Origin: Telopea speciosissima
Taxonomy: Eukaryota > Streptophyta > Magnoliopsida > Proteales > Proteaceae
Assembly: GCF_018873765.1 (NCBI RefSeq)
Contig: NW_025317348.1
Location: 1,164,627-1,228,626, forward strand
Direction: 5' to 3'
Length of the DNA stretch: 64,000 nucleotides
Part shown: positions 1-10,633 of the stretch, piece after piece
Position numbering within the stretch: the stretch's first letter is position 1
How the letters are laid out: the number at the start of each line of letters is the position of its first letter
Made by a program: the position numbers and the translations under genes
Notes under the pieces: model-generated
Told to the model about the DNA's origin: nothing
The model's database searches: none
The model's input: only the letters and a program-made list of their open reading frames with translations

Positions 1-53
1 CCTCTCTTTTTTAAAAATAGGAATTAAAGGAGAAAATTCGGATACCAGAAGGA

Positions 54-459
54 TCACCATATATAACACAAAATTGATCCAACAATTCCTTCTAATCGAG
101 CCTCTCGATCTTTCATTATACCTCGAGAAGTAGAAAGAATTACAACCCCCATTCCACCAAAAATCCTAGGAATTCGTTGATAGTTGGAATAGATTCGTAG
201 ACCGGGTCGGCTGATACGCTTTAAAATCTTTCTAAATTAACATTTAGCCTATTCCTTCTATGTCGCAGGGTTGAAACCCTTAAATATATGTAGCTTTCCC
301 TATGTTTCCTAACGTTTTCAATAAAACCTTCTCGTAGAAGTTTTTAAACAAAGTATAGTTTTCAGTGATATGAGTAGATGCTATTCGAACCGTTCCTTTT
401 CTTTCCATGTCAGCATTTTTGATAGAAGTTATTATATCGGCTATAGTGTCCCTACCCAT
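54..459 (-). pseudogene. rps8: Plastid rps8 pseudogene (ribosomal protein S8)
   Basis: The start reads [20 protein letters not shown], the exact plastid S8 amino end. The last codons encode a terminus ending in CYIW, also typical of S8. The span of 406 bp is close to the usual 132-135 codons, but the middle (about 190-350) cannot be read in one frame: it carries internal stops and a net frame change. S8 binds 16S rRNA helix 21 in the plastid small ribosomal subunit. Here it is a non-functional relic beside rpl14, in the same order as in plastids. Confidence 0.85.
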
Positions 460-638
460 GACGAACTATAAATTTGAATTTCTTTATTTTTGCCTCCTAG
501 TTTTGAAATAATCAACATGTTCCGTTTTTTTTTATAAAAATTTTTGATTAAAGGTATATGCGTGAGACACAATCTACTAATTGTAATTGATCTATTTCAG
601 ATACTATACTATTATACCATGGTCTCATCGACTAGCAT

Positions 639-913
639 TTATAATACCTCGGGAGCTAATGAGACTATTTTAGTGAAATTCAACTGTCTCAATTCCCGCA
701 CCAAAAACTCGAGTTCCTTTTTGATTTCCTTCTTGATCAATGACAACTGCTGCATTGGTATCATATCGTATTATCATACCGTTGTCACGTTTGAGTTCTG
801 TATATGTACGTAAATATACAGCAAAGATCACTAGCTCCTATGATTCGAATACACATCAATTCTCGAGCCCCGCTGTTGTCCGCTACATTCAAATGGGTCT
901 GAGGTTGAATCAT
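639..913 (-). pseudogene. rpl14: Plastid rpl14 pseudogene (ribosomal protein L14)
   Basis: The amino end reads [19 protein letters not shown], the hallmark L14 start, and the carboxyl end reads [13 protein letters not shown]. The gene is 275 bp, whereas intact plastid rpl14 is about 369 bp, so roughly 90 bp are missing from the interior and the two ends are out of frame. L14 is a large-subunit protein at the subunit interface. Order and strand match the plastid operon. Confidence 0.85.
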
Positions 914-1029
914 ATTATTTTTTTTTGAATCTGTTCTTTCAAAGGGTGAAGGAAAAAAAATAAATATTAAATGTCTAAAAATAAATAAAGCAGCAATCTT
1001 TTTTTCACCAAATTTTTGGTTTCACATCC

Positions 1030-2445
1030 CTATCCCGCAATAACGAATTGGGTTCGTATGGGCATTTTGGACGCAGCTATTGAAATAGCTTCTCTGGCTA
1101 CAATTTTATATACTCCACCCATTTCATAAAGTATTCGACCCGGTTTAATGACAGATACCCAATATTCAGGAGATCCTTTCCCCGAACCCATACGTGTTTC
1201 CGTAGGTCTTACTGTAACGGGTTTGTCTGGAAATATACGTACCCATATTTTTCCACCACGACGCGCATATCGTGTCATTGCTCGTCGCCCTGCTTCTATT
1301 TGTCTAGATGTGATCCAAGCGGGTTCAAGTGCTTGAAGAGCGTATCTACCGAAACAAATACGATTGCCTCGATAAGATATTCCCTTCATTCTTCCTCTAT
1401 GTTGTTTACGGAATCTTGTTCTTTTTGGGTTGGTTATTGTTGATGGTAATTTGTCAATTCCATCTCTACTGCAGAACCGGACATGAGAGTTTCTTCTCAT
1501 CCAGCTCCTCGCGAATGAAACGATTCAAAACGATTCAATAATATTACAGATATACATGTATTTAATTATTTAATGAATAATAGACTGAATCGTGGGATTT
1601 TTTGAGGTTTAATCTGTCATGTAGGAATTTGTAGATCTTGTTTGTATATACAACTAGACGATTTCTTTTATTTTTTTTATAGAATGTTTTATAACGAATC
1701 TTTATTTTTCCCTTTATCGAATCGCCGAAATTTTTTCAATCCAATAAGAAGGCTTTCGCGGGCGAATATTTACTCTTTCAATATCTGTTTCATTCGTAGG
1801 GCCAGCCCACGACCTCTCAGAATAAATGAATTGGTTCCTGGTTCGTTCCGCCATCCCACCCAATGAATCATTAGGATTCGTTTTCAATAGAATCTTTTGC
1901 AGTCACAGGTTTCGTCGTTCCCATCGCTTCTCGATTAATGGCTAGGCCTGAACTTTGCAATGGAGCTCCTAATGAAATTTGTTCCTGAGTCAATCTCCTC
2001 TAGCCTATCGGCTAGAGCCATCTTTCTTTTTTTTTTTCCTATTTTCCAGATTCATCTAATTATGGTTATGGACGAATCGGTATTGAATTGATGCTTTATT
2101 ACACTGCTTTTTATGAGATGATTCATAGACAAAAATTTCTTTTTTGAATCATATATCATTGATATTCTCCTTCTCTCTTTCTTTCACCCTTCCATTTATC
2201 CACATCCCTCTATTTTCGCTTCACAACCTATAATCAGATTTATTTTCCTTTATGCAAAAAAGATTTCAGTTGCTACAACGATATGATCGATACATCATAT
2301 AATGACTGCTTCCTTGGATCCAGATAATACGAAGCAATGAGCTGGTTATAAGTTCTATAGTTATTAGTTCATACTATGGGCAGGTCCTTTTTTTTTGAAT
2401 CCTAGCCCTACCCTAAAAAAAATCAACGAGTCACACACTAAGCAT
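1030..2445 (-). pseudogene. rpl16: Plastid rpl16 copy; exon 2 still open
   Basis: Exon 2 (1030 to about 1429) encodes plastid L16 without a break, from [16 protein letters not shown] to [11 protein letters not shown], at the family length of about 135 residues. The 9-bp exon 1 (ATGCTTAGT) is present at 2437-2445, directly followed by a group II intron 5' end. L16 lies at the peptidyl-transferase and A-site region of the plastid large subunit. There are a few substitutions, for example near residues 117-122. It could in principle still be spliced and translated, but sitting in a decayed insert it is most likely inert. Native mitochondrial rpl16 has a different sequence and is not seen here. 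Confidence 0.85.
1430..2436 (-). other. Group II intron of plastid rpl16
   Basis: The segment between rpl16 exon 1 and exon 2 begins with GTGTGTGACTCG on the minus strand, which fits the group II 5' consensus (GUGYG) and the known rpl16 intron start. Its length of about 1.0 kb is normal for the plastid rpl16 intron. No maturase reading frame is seen. The 3' boundary is placed by homology at the CCAAAAAGAAC exon start and may be off by a few bases. Confidence 0.75.
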
Positions 2446-2606
2446 AGCAATTATACCAAATGGTCAATCGAATTTTTATTCAACCCTATAGAATTAAGAA
2501 TTAGAATTGCTCATTTTTGTTTTGATTGAACGGAAAAAAATGAAAGAGTTTGTCATTTTTTGTTCCATCAGAACTGGATAGCTGGAAAGAACGGAAAGAC
2601 AAGGCG

Positions 2607-3200
2607 CTAAACGCCCTCGTCTACAAATATCCAAATTTGGATGCCTAATACCCCATAGATAGTTCGAACTGTATAGGAACAATGATCAATTTTAGCTCGA
2701 ATGGTCTGTAGGGGAACCCTGCCTTCTCTGATCCATTCGACACATGCAATTTGTTTTCCGTCGATACGCCCTGCAATTTGTACCTGAATTCCTTTTGTAT
2801 CTGCTTGTTCGGTTAATTCAATAGCCTTTTTCATTGCCTTTCGAAACGAAACTCTATTCTTTAATTGTAGAGCTATATTCCAAATTCTGCAAGAATCTTA
2901 GGTTGTCCATAAGGTTTTGCAACTCTTGTGATAGCAATGTTGAGTCTCCGGTTCACAGAATGAAAGCCTTTTTTTACATTGATCTTTAATTCTTCGATTC
3001 CTGGAGCTCGACCCTCTATTAACAAATTGAGGAATCCAATCCTATATAGATTATGACCTGGATCAGATCGATTCTTTTTTGAATCCCTATACGTGCAATT
3101 CCTTCGAAACCTGAGGATCCAACGGATGTACATTAAAAATCCTTTTTTTTCATCTTCCTGGAGACCGCCGGAAGAATTTTTTGGTTGTGCGAACGGATGT
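2607..3200 (-). pseudogene. rps3: Plastid rps3 pseudogene (ribosomal protein S3)
   Basis: The carboxyl part (2607-2834) reads as plastid S3, with [20 protein letters not shown] and a terminus near [13 protein letters not shown]. The preceding part (2873-3133) covers the central region, including [20 protein letters not shown]. The two parts are in different frames, with a stop near 2870. Upstream, residues resembling WFAQPKN are readable to about 3200, and the first 20-25 codons are absent. S3 lines the mRNA entry of the small subunit. It is truncated and frameshifted, and it marks the right edge of the plastid insert. Confidence 0.85.
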
Positions 3201-3210
3201 CCATCAAAAT

Positions 3211-3637
3211 ATGCATATTTTACTTAATATTTATTAAAATTTATATTTCTAAATAGTAAAAAAAAATTTTTTTTTATAATATTTAACTCTTTTTTTTTTG
3301 TAGGCTTGATCTTGATCTGTCAAATCAAAGTCAATCAAAAGGATATTTTTCTTTTTTGTTTTTATCCCTAGGCTTTCTCCTCGAAACAGGAGAGGGATTT
3401 GGGCAGTGGGAAGTAAGGGACGTCGAGTCTGACAAACAGGGTGACAAAATGACTCGGACGTAGCAAGGTAAGATATAGGCAGTGGCTGGCGAGGATTATC
3501 GAAAAAGGGAAAAGGGAAAGGTCTATCCAGAGGTCCCTAACCAACTAATCCCGTTGATAGCTAGCTTTCTGACCCGTGCCTTTGGCATAAAAGCAGGCAT
3601 AATACCTTTTTAGATGCATGGCATTGAGAGGATCTGC
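3211..3637. other. AT-rich junction and unassigned spacer
   Basis: The first 100 bases are very AT-rich with T and A runs, likely the ragged end of the plastid insert. From about 3370 the base composition becomes that of the surrounding mitochondrial spacer. No gene is recognised. Confidence 0.5.
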
Positions 3638-4070
3638 TCATTCTTCTCCTTCTGAGTTAGCTATTCTATATGCATTCTCAGGGTGAACCGTGGTGACGAC
3701 ATATGGTCCTTCCCAGTTTGGCCCAAACTTTCCGGGTGCAGCAGAGGGAAAAATCTTCTTCAGAACCAGATCTCCTACTTCAAAGCGGCGCTCCCTTCTT
3801 ATGGTAAATCCTGCGCTGATATATCTGGGCATGGTGGGCCGCTCGGAGCCGCTTCTCATCTAGCAATTCGAGCTGGGCTAGACGCTCTCTATGCCGTTCC
3901 TCCTCGGGAAGCTGCCCCTCAAGGGAAATCCTAAGAGATGGGATCTCGATTTCAATGGGGAGGACAGCCGCCATTCCATAAACTAATGAAAAGGGCGTTG
4001 CATTGGTAGGAATAGACGTTCGATAGGCCCAGAGCGCGAACGGGAGCTTCTCATGCCAGTCACGCCCAGC
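3638..4070 (-). mobile_element. Ty3/gypsy retrotransposon fossil, integrase carboxyl end
   Basis: Minus-strand reading gives the end of a Ty3 integrase core, with residues like PFALWAYRTS and FSLVYGMAAVLP. This is followed by the DEKRLRAAHHAQ coiled region and the integrase carboxyl-terminal domain, with FEVGDLVLKKI and NWEGPYVV. These signatures are typical of the Tat/Athila side of plant Ty3 elements. Only this fragment remains; it is broken and no long terminal repeat is seen. It is a nuclear-type insertion into mitochondrial DNA. Confidence 0.85.
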
Positions 4071-4079
4071 AAGAAAATG

Positions 4080-4235
4080 CGCTCCCGCGTCAAAGCATGC
4101 TAACGCGTCTTAGTAATAGGTTTGTGAGCTGATCTACGAGCACCCTTGCTTCTTTGGTCTACGATCAGCTAGCGCGCGCCTTTACTCCGCCCAGCCCAAG
4201 TGCTTGGTTGCATGGGGCGCTAACGCGCAGTAGTT
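4080..4235. repeat. Modular GC-rich repeat cluster 1
   Basis: The cluster contains modules found elsewhere in the window: GCGCTCCCGCGTCAAAGC (also at 14041 and 56444), GAGCTGATCTACGAGCACC, GTCTACGATCAGCTAGCGCG and CCCAAGTGCTTG. It directly follows the Ty3 integrase fossil. See the finding on the repeat family. Confidence 0.75.
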
Positions 4236-6189
4236 TTCTTTGCGGGGATGGGATCGGATCCTACTCGAAGCACTCCACCACGAATAAGAGTCTTTGGGTT
4301 GGATAGGCAGTAGAGACTATAAAATAGCCTATCTTTAGGGCGGGCTTTCAAGACACAGATGAACTACTCCATCTGGAAAGGGCTTTCCCTCGGGGGGAAA
4401 GAGACTGAACTACTATTAGGTAAGGCCAGAAGGAGACTTGAGTCCAAAATCCATCGAAAAAATCCCTTCCCGGCCGACGGGACTCTACGTCTGGGTCTTA
4501 TCCCATCTCAAACTCGGATTAGGAAGAGTGACCTTGAACTACAGACCAATCAACATAAACAATACAAGAAAAGAAATTTATTCTCCTGCCGGGAAAAGAA
4601 AATAAGGCAAAAAAGGGGGAGATAGGGAAGAGGAGATTAAGGAAAGTCACTCCACTCCATAGATAGTTATAACAGATTCTTGTTTCATTTTCAATTCCTT
4701 TCGGGTCGGAAACGCGGGCTGCTGGTGGGGCTGTGCCCATTCTCCCTCTTCTTCCGCTTTACAACCGGAATAAGGAACCTTAGAATTCACCCTACCTGTC
4801 GATGAAAAAATGGGATTTGAGAGGACCAGACCACCAGCTAGCGGATCAGAAAGATTTGTATGGAATGTCCTACTCCTGCCTGAGCTTTCCGATCAACCAA
4901 TCCCCTATTTCAGGGACATCTGTGTTAAGTAGGTCCAGGGATCACTGATTAGTCGAATGAGCCCCTCCCTCTGGCCTATCATTCATTGGTCGACCCGGCT
5001 GGCGGCTCCTGCATCTCCTGCGTCTCCATGGGGGCCCCTTCCGCCAAGTTTGCTGCTAGGAGTCCCTCTAGTCGAATCAATAATCAATAGAAGTCCCAAT
5101 AGAAGTTGACTGACCTGGCTCTTCTTTCGACGATCTACTGCTCCCTCTTAGTTGCAGATGCCCATGCTTTGATTCGAAACCCCTAGCCAGTGATTAATCC
5201 CCAGGAAGATCGGAGTATTGAATTCCTCCTCCCTTCGGTCCAGATATTTTGGAACCCCTCCCAGCAACGAACACCTTCCTACTGCAAGGTGAGGCTCTGC
5301 CCTTCCCCTAGAATCCACTCCGGGTCGGAGGAGCAGCTAGTCCAACTTCTTGAGCAGCCGAGATATTGAACAACGAACATTTGATTGAATTCCTTGCCTC
5401 ACCCTGAGATGAGAGGGAAGGTCGATGTTTGACTCGAATCCTGGACCTGATCTTTAATCCTACACCGGTGTTTGATGCGATGGGAGAAGTTTTTCATGTC
5501 GGCTGGCCGCTCGTCCATGCCCAATCCCAATGGACAAACCTTAGATCCGCCCCTAGCTCTATAATCCACCCGTCTTCCCCAGTCCCTGAAAGCCCTCCTG
5601 GGCCTAGCCCTCTTTCTCCACTCGAGTCTTAAGTTCAGCGGCTTTCATCGTTGACGAACACCTGCGCTAATAAGACAAAGAAGCGGGGAGTCTATGCCTT
5701 GAATGAATCAGTAACAACGGATTAGTGGAATGAGGGATCAAGAGACGGATAGAAGGGGGGGAATGGCCTATCAATCATTGGTGGACCTTCCCTTGAACCG
5801 GTCACGGAGCTCTCAACTGAGTTGTTTAGGTTCTGGAATTCCATCTCTAGTTGGGGGTTTCGGTTCTAAGGTTCAAAAATGTGGTGCGGGTTCATCTCTC
5901 TCGACCAGTTCAGGTTCAAGGGAAGGGTGATCGAGGGGACCAAGACTTTAGATCTCTTCTCTATGGCGGGAGGTTTCTTTCGTATCAAGAGTGTGTTGGG
6001 GAGGCCAGGGAAGACGGATTGGATCGAGAGGCGATGCCTATGCCTCTTCTTTATCGATAGGATTCCCATCATTTGCAGTCTCCGGCGAAGGAGACAAGGG
6101 CGAGGCACCGAACCCTTTCAGGGCCTCAACCTCCATCCGTCATTAGTAATCTCAATCCGCTTTTCCTATTCACTAGTACACTGCGCGCT
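4236..6189. other. Non-coding spacer, no gene recognised
   Basis: I looked on both strands for mitochondrial, plastid and retroelement proteins and saw none. Open frames are short (88 codons or fewer), overlap on opposite strands and show no family motif. Confidence 0.5.
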
Positions 6190-6345
6190 ACAACTAGCAG
6201 CCTGCGGAAAAAGGCTAGCGCGCTAGCTAGCTACAACTAGTTATAGCAATAGCACTTTGAAGCCTGCTGAAAAACTACAGCGCGCAACGGTGCTCTACGA
6301 TCCGCTTTACTCCGCCCAAGTGCTTGCTGCTTGCTGCTCGTGGGC
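6190..6345. repeat. Modular GC-rich repeat cluster 2
   Basis: Contains GCTGAAAAACTACAGCGCGC, GGTGCTCTACGATCCGC and TTTACTCCGCCCAAGTGCTTG. These are the same modules, in the same order, as 19503-19576 and (inverted) 10810-10884. The cluster ends about 40 bases before trnG. Confidence 0.75.
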
Positions 6346-6385
6346 TTGACAGCGCCACTCGTTACCACTAAACGACGAAGCCAGG

Positions 6386-6457
6386 AGCGGAAGGAGGGAC
6401 TTGAACCCTCAACCTCAGCCTTGGCAAGGCTATGCTCTACCATTAAGCTATTTCCGC
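6386..6457 (-). tRNA. trnG-GCC: tRNA-Gly(GCC), native mitochondrial
   Basis: The 72-nt minus-strand sequence starts GCGGAAATAGCTTAATGG and folds as a full cloverleaf. The acceptor is GCGGAAA/TTTCCGC-like with its ends at 6457 and 6387. The D arm holds TAATGGTAGAGCA, the anticodon loop is TTGCCAA with anticodon GCC, and the T arm is GAGGG-TTCAAGT-CCCTC. It matches the native plant mitochondrial trnG rather than the plastid one. It decodes GGC and GGU, and also GGA and GGG with help from an imported tRNA. Confidence 0.93.
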
Positions 6458-7079
6458 CAGCTCCGGTAGTGGCGAAGCACTACTGAGCAATTCACGTATC
6501 ACTTGATACGGACGACTTCTGTTTTTCCGCCGGACCACACTGAAGACCTCCGATCGAGCTACGAGCACGAGTAGGTAGGCGGCTAGGGGGGGCTGGGAAG
6601 GAAGGGGGGACCCTTCTTTTTGCTTCGCGCCAGATGAGATGATGATTAGTGGGTCAGGGGAGGTGTGTGTGTGCTCTTTATCACTATCACTAAAGGGGGC
6701 GGGCTGGCTGGGCTGCCTTTTCAATCAATCTCCGGCCGCTCAGTGCCGCTATTGGTACGAGTTGTAAGGAGTCTTGGTCTCGAGTCGAGCTGGGGCGGCA
6801 TCTGTCTTTTAAGTTAAGTCATTTCCTAAAACGGCTCCTCTTATTCTACGATAATCCAATTTCATTACCACGAGTCTGCTCGGAACCGGTCGATTCCTGA
6901 GCCATTCGTTCTCCCCTCTCGGTTGGCGTTTGCCAGCCACTAGAGCAAGTAAGAGAACCTACAGTGAATGAACTTAAAGAACCGAAGATTTTGACCGGAT
7001 TGTACACCTTTGTGTCTGGCTATGTATATGGATGTGCATAAAGAAGGGACATCTCTCTCTCGACGGGGAAGAAGCTGCA
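6458..7079. other. Spacer between trnG and the copia fossil
   Basis: No gene is recognised. The stretch 6580-6720 is low-complexity and G-rich on the plus strand. Confidence 0.5.
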
Positions 7080-8195
7080 GCGGCACCTCACGAACTTCTT
7101 ACTGGGGCAGCACCTATAGGCGCGAGTGTTTGGATGCACGTGTTTTGTTCATATTCCTGCGCAGTTAAGAGATAAATTGTCCCCCAGGGCAACCACTTGT
7201 GTCTTTCTTGGAAATGCTCAGTCCGGGTATTTATGCTATGACGTGAAATCCAAGAGACTCGATGTATCCTTGAATGTTCTCTTTAATGAGATCGCCTCAT
7301 ATTTTCCTTAACCTAATTAATCGGCCCCGGGGGAGAATGGTGATGGAGATGTATTGCGGCCTTCTCCTGTTCATCAACTCGAACCTCATTCTTCTGCAGT
7401 TGATGTTACGGATCAGCCTCACTCTTCAGGCCAGCAGCTTTGCCCAGCATCTTCTGCCGATTGTCCTGTTCAGCTGACCTCAGAGGATTCCAGTCACCCG
7501 GCACAGCATGTTTATTCTCGGCGGCGATTACAGTCTGTTTCCCAGGGTCAGACTACTCAAGAAGATCAGCAGTCTAGCCCAGTTGCTTCCCTTCCAGTCG
7601 CTTCCTCAGATTCTGGATCCCTCTCTCAGGCGCTCGTATAGAGCCCTCTAAAGTTTCTTATCCCGTTGAAGGATTTGTGTCTTATCTTATGAATCGTTTT
7701 CCCCAAAACATCGAGCTTACCTCATGTCAGTTCAATCTTCTCATGAACCTGAATCATTTGCTGAAGCCTCCAATCATTCTTGCTGGAGAGATGCTATGCA
7801 GGAAGAAAGAAATGCCCAGGAAAAAAAGAATAAGACTTAGTCTCATTGCCTGCAGGGAAACAAGCCATTGGCTGCAAGTGGATTTACAAGATCAAGCATA
7901 AAGCAGATGGCTCGGTAGAGAGATACAAAGCGTCATTAGTAGCTAAACAAAAATATTGAGTCGAAACTTCGGAAAGATTTGCCCCAGGTTGCTAAAATGA
8001 CCACCATTCGTGTCATTCTTGCCTTGGCTGCAATCAAAAAGTGGTCCTTATTTCAACTTGACGTGAAGAATGCCTTTCTCCACGGAGATCTGCAAGATTT
8101 TCTATTCAGCCTCCTCCAACTCCAGGCTTCTCTTCTCCTAGGAATCCTAACTTGGTATGCAAGCTCAAGAAAGCTCTCTTTGGGCTAAAGCAGCA
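7080..8195 (+). mobile_element. Ty1/copia retrotransposon fossil (integrase end to reverse transcriptase start)
   Basis: Plus-strand reading near 7085-7310 gives the end of a copia integrase, with the plant signature VFGCTCFVHIP, RDKLSPRATTCVFLG and GYLCYD. A Ser/Gln-rich linker follows. At about 7950-8190 the start of the copia reverse transcriptase is seen, with [15 protein letters not shown]. The element is broken in many places and stops abruptly inside the reverse transcriptase, about 20 bases before a perfect hairpin. No terminal repeats are visible. It is of nuclear origin. Confidence 0.88.
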
Positions 8196-8214
8196 AACGT
8201 AGGCAGCAAGCTAC

Positions 8215-8266
8215 GGCAACAAGCGAGAAAGCCCCTACTAGGTTAGGGGCTTTCTCGCTTGTTGCC
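8215..8266. repeat. Perfect 22-bp hairpin at the copia edge
   Basis: Arms 8215-8236 and 8245-8266 are exact reverse complements around an 8-nt loop. Outside the stem, CAGCAAACGTAGGC (8191 onward) is again nearly complementary to CTCCGTTTGCTG (8267 onward), so the structure is longer but imperfect. It could act as a transcript 3'-end stabiliser or be a repeat insertion. Confidence 0.85.
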
Positions 8267-8639
8267 TCCGTTTGCTGGGTCTTTCTTAATCAAGATCTTT
8301 TCCGTAATTTCATAACCTCCGGTCTTTCATTTCAATTTCATAACCTCTGGTAAGAAGAAAAGAAGGAGGATCAATAAGAAAGGCAAAGGGAGTCTTCGGA
8401 GCTGCTCAAAGAGAGGACCAACTTCTCTTCCGGTTAGAAAGGAAGCCAACAAGAAAGAAGGAGGAAGCCAAGCGTCCGGCAAGAAAGGAAGATGTCCCTC
8501 AGCTTTCGGGTTCCCAACAAGAGGGGAGAATTTACCAGAAGAAGGCGGTTTCGGATAAAAAGCAGATTTTTTCTTTGACCAGTTTAGAAAGCTCTTAAGA
8601 AAGGCAGGTAGGATACCGCACTATCCCTGAGTCTTTTCG
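8267..8639. other. Purine-rich spacer
   Basis: Two copies of a TTTCATAACCTC motif (near 8308 and 8336) match the arms of the hairpin at 56742-56790. The remainder is AAGAAGG-rich with no gene seen. Confidence 0.5.
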
Positions 8640-8960
8640 AAACATCAACCAGCAACCAAGCAACGGCTGAGCTAGCTGATCGTAGACCACTCTCTCCCGG
8701 TGGTCGAGCTGCTCGTAGACCACCTGATTTACAACCAGCCTGTGGTCGAGCTGATCGTAGAGCACCGTTGCGCTAACGCGCATCCGTTTTCTTGCTGCGC
8801 GTTAGCGCAACGGTGCTCGTAGATCAGCTTACTCGAGTAGGGGCTCATCCCTTGCTTGCTTGTTCTGGCGCGCGCCTGACTCTCCATTGGGCTCATCCCT
8901 TGCTTGGTTAGGTAAGAAGCGCTAACGCGCATCCGTTTTCTTTGCGGGGCGCTCCTGCGC
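8640..8960. repeat. Modular GC-rich repeat cluster 3
   Basis: One of the densest clusters. In order it carries AGCAACGGCTGAGCTAGCTG, CTCTCTCCCGGTGGTCGAGC, a TGATTTACAACCAGCCTG module (as at 23562), a long hairpin (8760-8818), CTTACTCGAGTAGGGGCTC and two copies of GGGCTCATCCCTTGCTTG. Bases 8813-8849 are identical to 14111-14147. Confidence 0.85.
8760..8818. repeat. Perfect 23-bp hairpin within cluster 3
   Basis: Arms 8760-8782 and 8796-8818 are exact reverse complements around a 13-nt loop. The arm is the GAGCACCGTTGCGCTAACGC module, which occurs singly at 10840, 19526 and elsewhere. Confidence 0.9.
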
Positions 8961-10620
8961 CCAACCTAGGTTAGGGTTCCAAACCTCCGTTTGCACCGTT
9001 TGCAGGCTTGAAAGCGGCAACCGCCCTATAGAGTTTTGGTTTTCTACGCTGCTCGGGATGAAGATTCTGAGCCTGATGAGCGTGATCGATAGCCCGATGC
9101 TCGTGGTAGAGATGAAGAGCCTACCTACCTATTGGTTCAGTAGTTTATTCATTAGTCGAATCAGTTGTTGATTATGCAATCGGTTAAACAGTTCACCCAG
9201 CATCAGTAGCAAATCCAGTAGCATAGGCAGTTGATCCATCCATTGAAGCAAATCCTACAGACTGCTAAGCTTATTACTATGATCCTGTTGATTCAGTCGA
9301 AGAACCAGATCCATCAGTACCGGTAGTCACTTAAGTCAATCCAGTAGCACAAGTAGCAAAGGTAGCAAGGGTAGCAGGTCCATCAGTCGATGATCCGGAT
9401 CCAGTCGATGAAGCAGTGGATTCGGTTGATGATCCGCTTGATCAAGTCATAGGTTTTGCAGTTTGTCAAGCTCTCGACCATATTTTTTTACTAAGCGGAA
9501 TTCTGTTGAATAAGCGGATGTTGCATCACTAACAGCATAAGTAGATAGAGGTCCAGGTGAAGCAGTCAATTATGCAGATCAGCAGTAGTAGATTAAGAAG
9601 TCGATGTTGCAGTAAGTTGGCCCAGTCTCTCACCCAGCAGTATATTTTATGCCCAGCAGCATACTTCAAGCCAACTGAAAGGTTGAACCAGCACCAGTGA
9701 AGGCATAGGTAGGGGCTTCAAAGGCGTAGGTATAGGCACGACAGGTAAACAAAGCAAACAAAAGCAGTTCTGGGCTGGGTCGAGAGCCCATTTCAGATTC
9801 TCCGGTTCCAGATCGAGCGATCCAATTGATGTTTCACCGGGGAGGAAGCAGCACCAAAGCACAAAGTGCCCAGAGCGGGAACGGGAGTAGAGCCTTCAGT
9901 TGGAGAACCCATTCCCGAGCTACCAGTTGGAGATCCGGGGTTGGTCTCTAGATCCTGTGCTAGTAGATTGGGGCGAACCCACACCAGTGGTCTAGGTACC
10001 AGCGAAAGCAAGGGCATTGGAAGCGGGAAAAGAGACAGCATACCTAAAGAGATGGCCGACAGGAGGCAAAGGTGAATTTCAAAATTGTTTTAGTTTGCAG
10101 CCCGGCGGTACGCGAGCGCAACAACTGAGGGGGTTTCAGTGCCCGTGATATCCCTGCCATTTTTTGGCCCAACATCCCTTCCTGTCCCAGCACCAGAGAT
10201 AGTAGTAGTAGTCACAGGGGGCAGAGGCAGATACAGACATGAATAAAAAGAAATAACCGCGCAGAGAGTCACGGGAGCACAACCCGTGACAGGAACAAGG
10301 GCGGGAGAAAGAGCAAGGGTGTACGGAGCCACTAGAGCGTAGATGGGGCAGGCGACAGAGCTAGCTAGTAGCAGAGGTGAAGGCCTCCGAGTAAGCAGTT
10401 TCTTCTATCGAATCATGACCAGCATCAGAGCACCAACCAGAAGTAGCAGCAATTCTAGAGCTGGGTGTAGTTCCAGTTGTTCCGGTTCGAGCAAATACAT
10501 TGAATTTCGAAAGGCATTACTATCTCGCCCAGATAAAGATCCTATTCTCGTGCCAGGTGCCAGAGTTTACCTAGTACTTTCAGTTCCATATCTGGTTGAC
10601 CGAGTCAGCAAGATACGGCC
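8961..10620. other. Quasi-coding Val/Asp/Pro-rich tract 1
   Basis: No known gene. From about 9100 to 9460 the plus strand is a degenerate array of short units such as GATCCAGTCGATGAAG, CCAGTAGCACAAGTAGC and GTAGCAAGGGTAGCAGG. Translated, these give Val, Asp, Pro, Ala and Ser-rich peptide with few stops. A related texture runs through 9640-10080 and 10430-10500. It looks like an old, decayed low-complexity coding or satellite repeat. Compare 37425-38815. Confidence 0.45.
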
Positions 10621-10633
10621 AAAAAGCCGCTAG

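Larger units (their letters stand above)
1..3210. other. Plastid DNA insert 1 (ribosomal protein cluster)
   Basis: The block keeps the order of the plastid rps3-rpl16-rpl14-rps8 operon, all on the minus strand, with plastid-like AT-rich spacers. It begins inside the spacer downstream of rps8, so the insert probably continues left of the window. It ends inside the amino-terminal third of rps3, where recognisable sequence gives way to an AT-rich stretch near 3210-3300. Three of the four genes are damaged, so it is an old transfer without plastid function. Confidence 0.9.

Noticed and set aside
7354-7641. 95-codon Ser/Gln-rich open frame as an independent gene
   Set aside because: It lies inside the copia fossil, between integrase and reverse transcriptase, and is the linker of that polyprotein.
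8595-8932. Overlapping minus frames in repeat cluster 3
   Set aside because: They translate the palindromic modules and show no coding character.
8640-8960. Repeat clusters as a CRISPR array
   Set aside because: Spacing and order of modules are irregular, there are no unique spacers of constant length, no cas genes, and the genome is mitochondrial.
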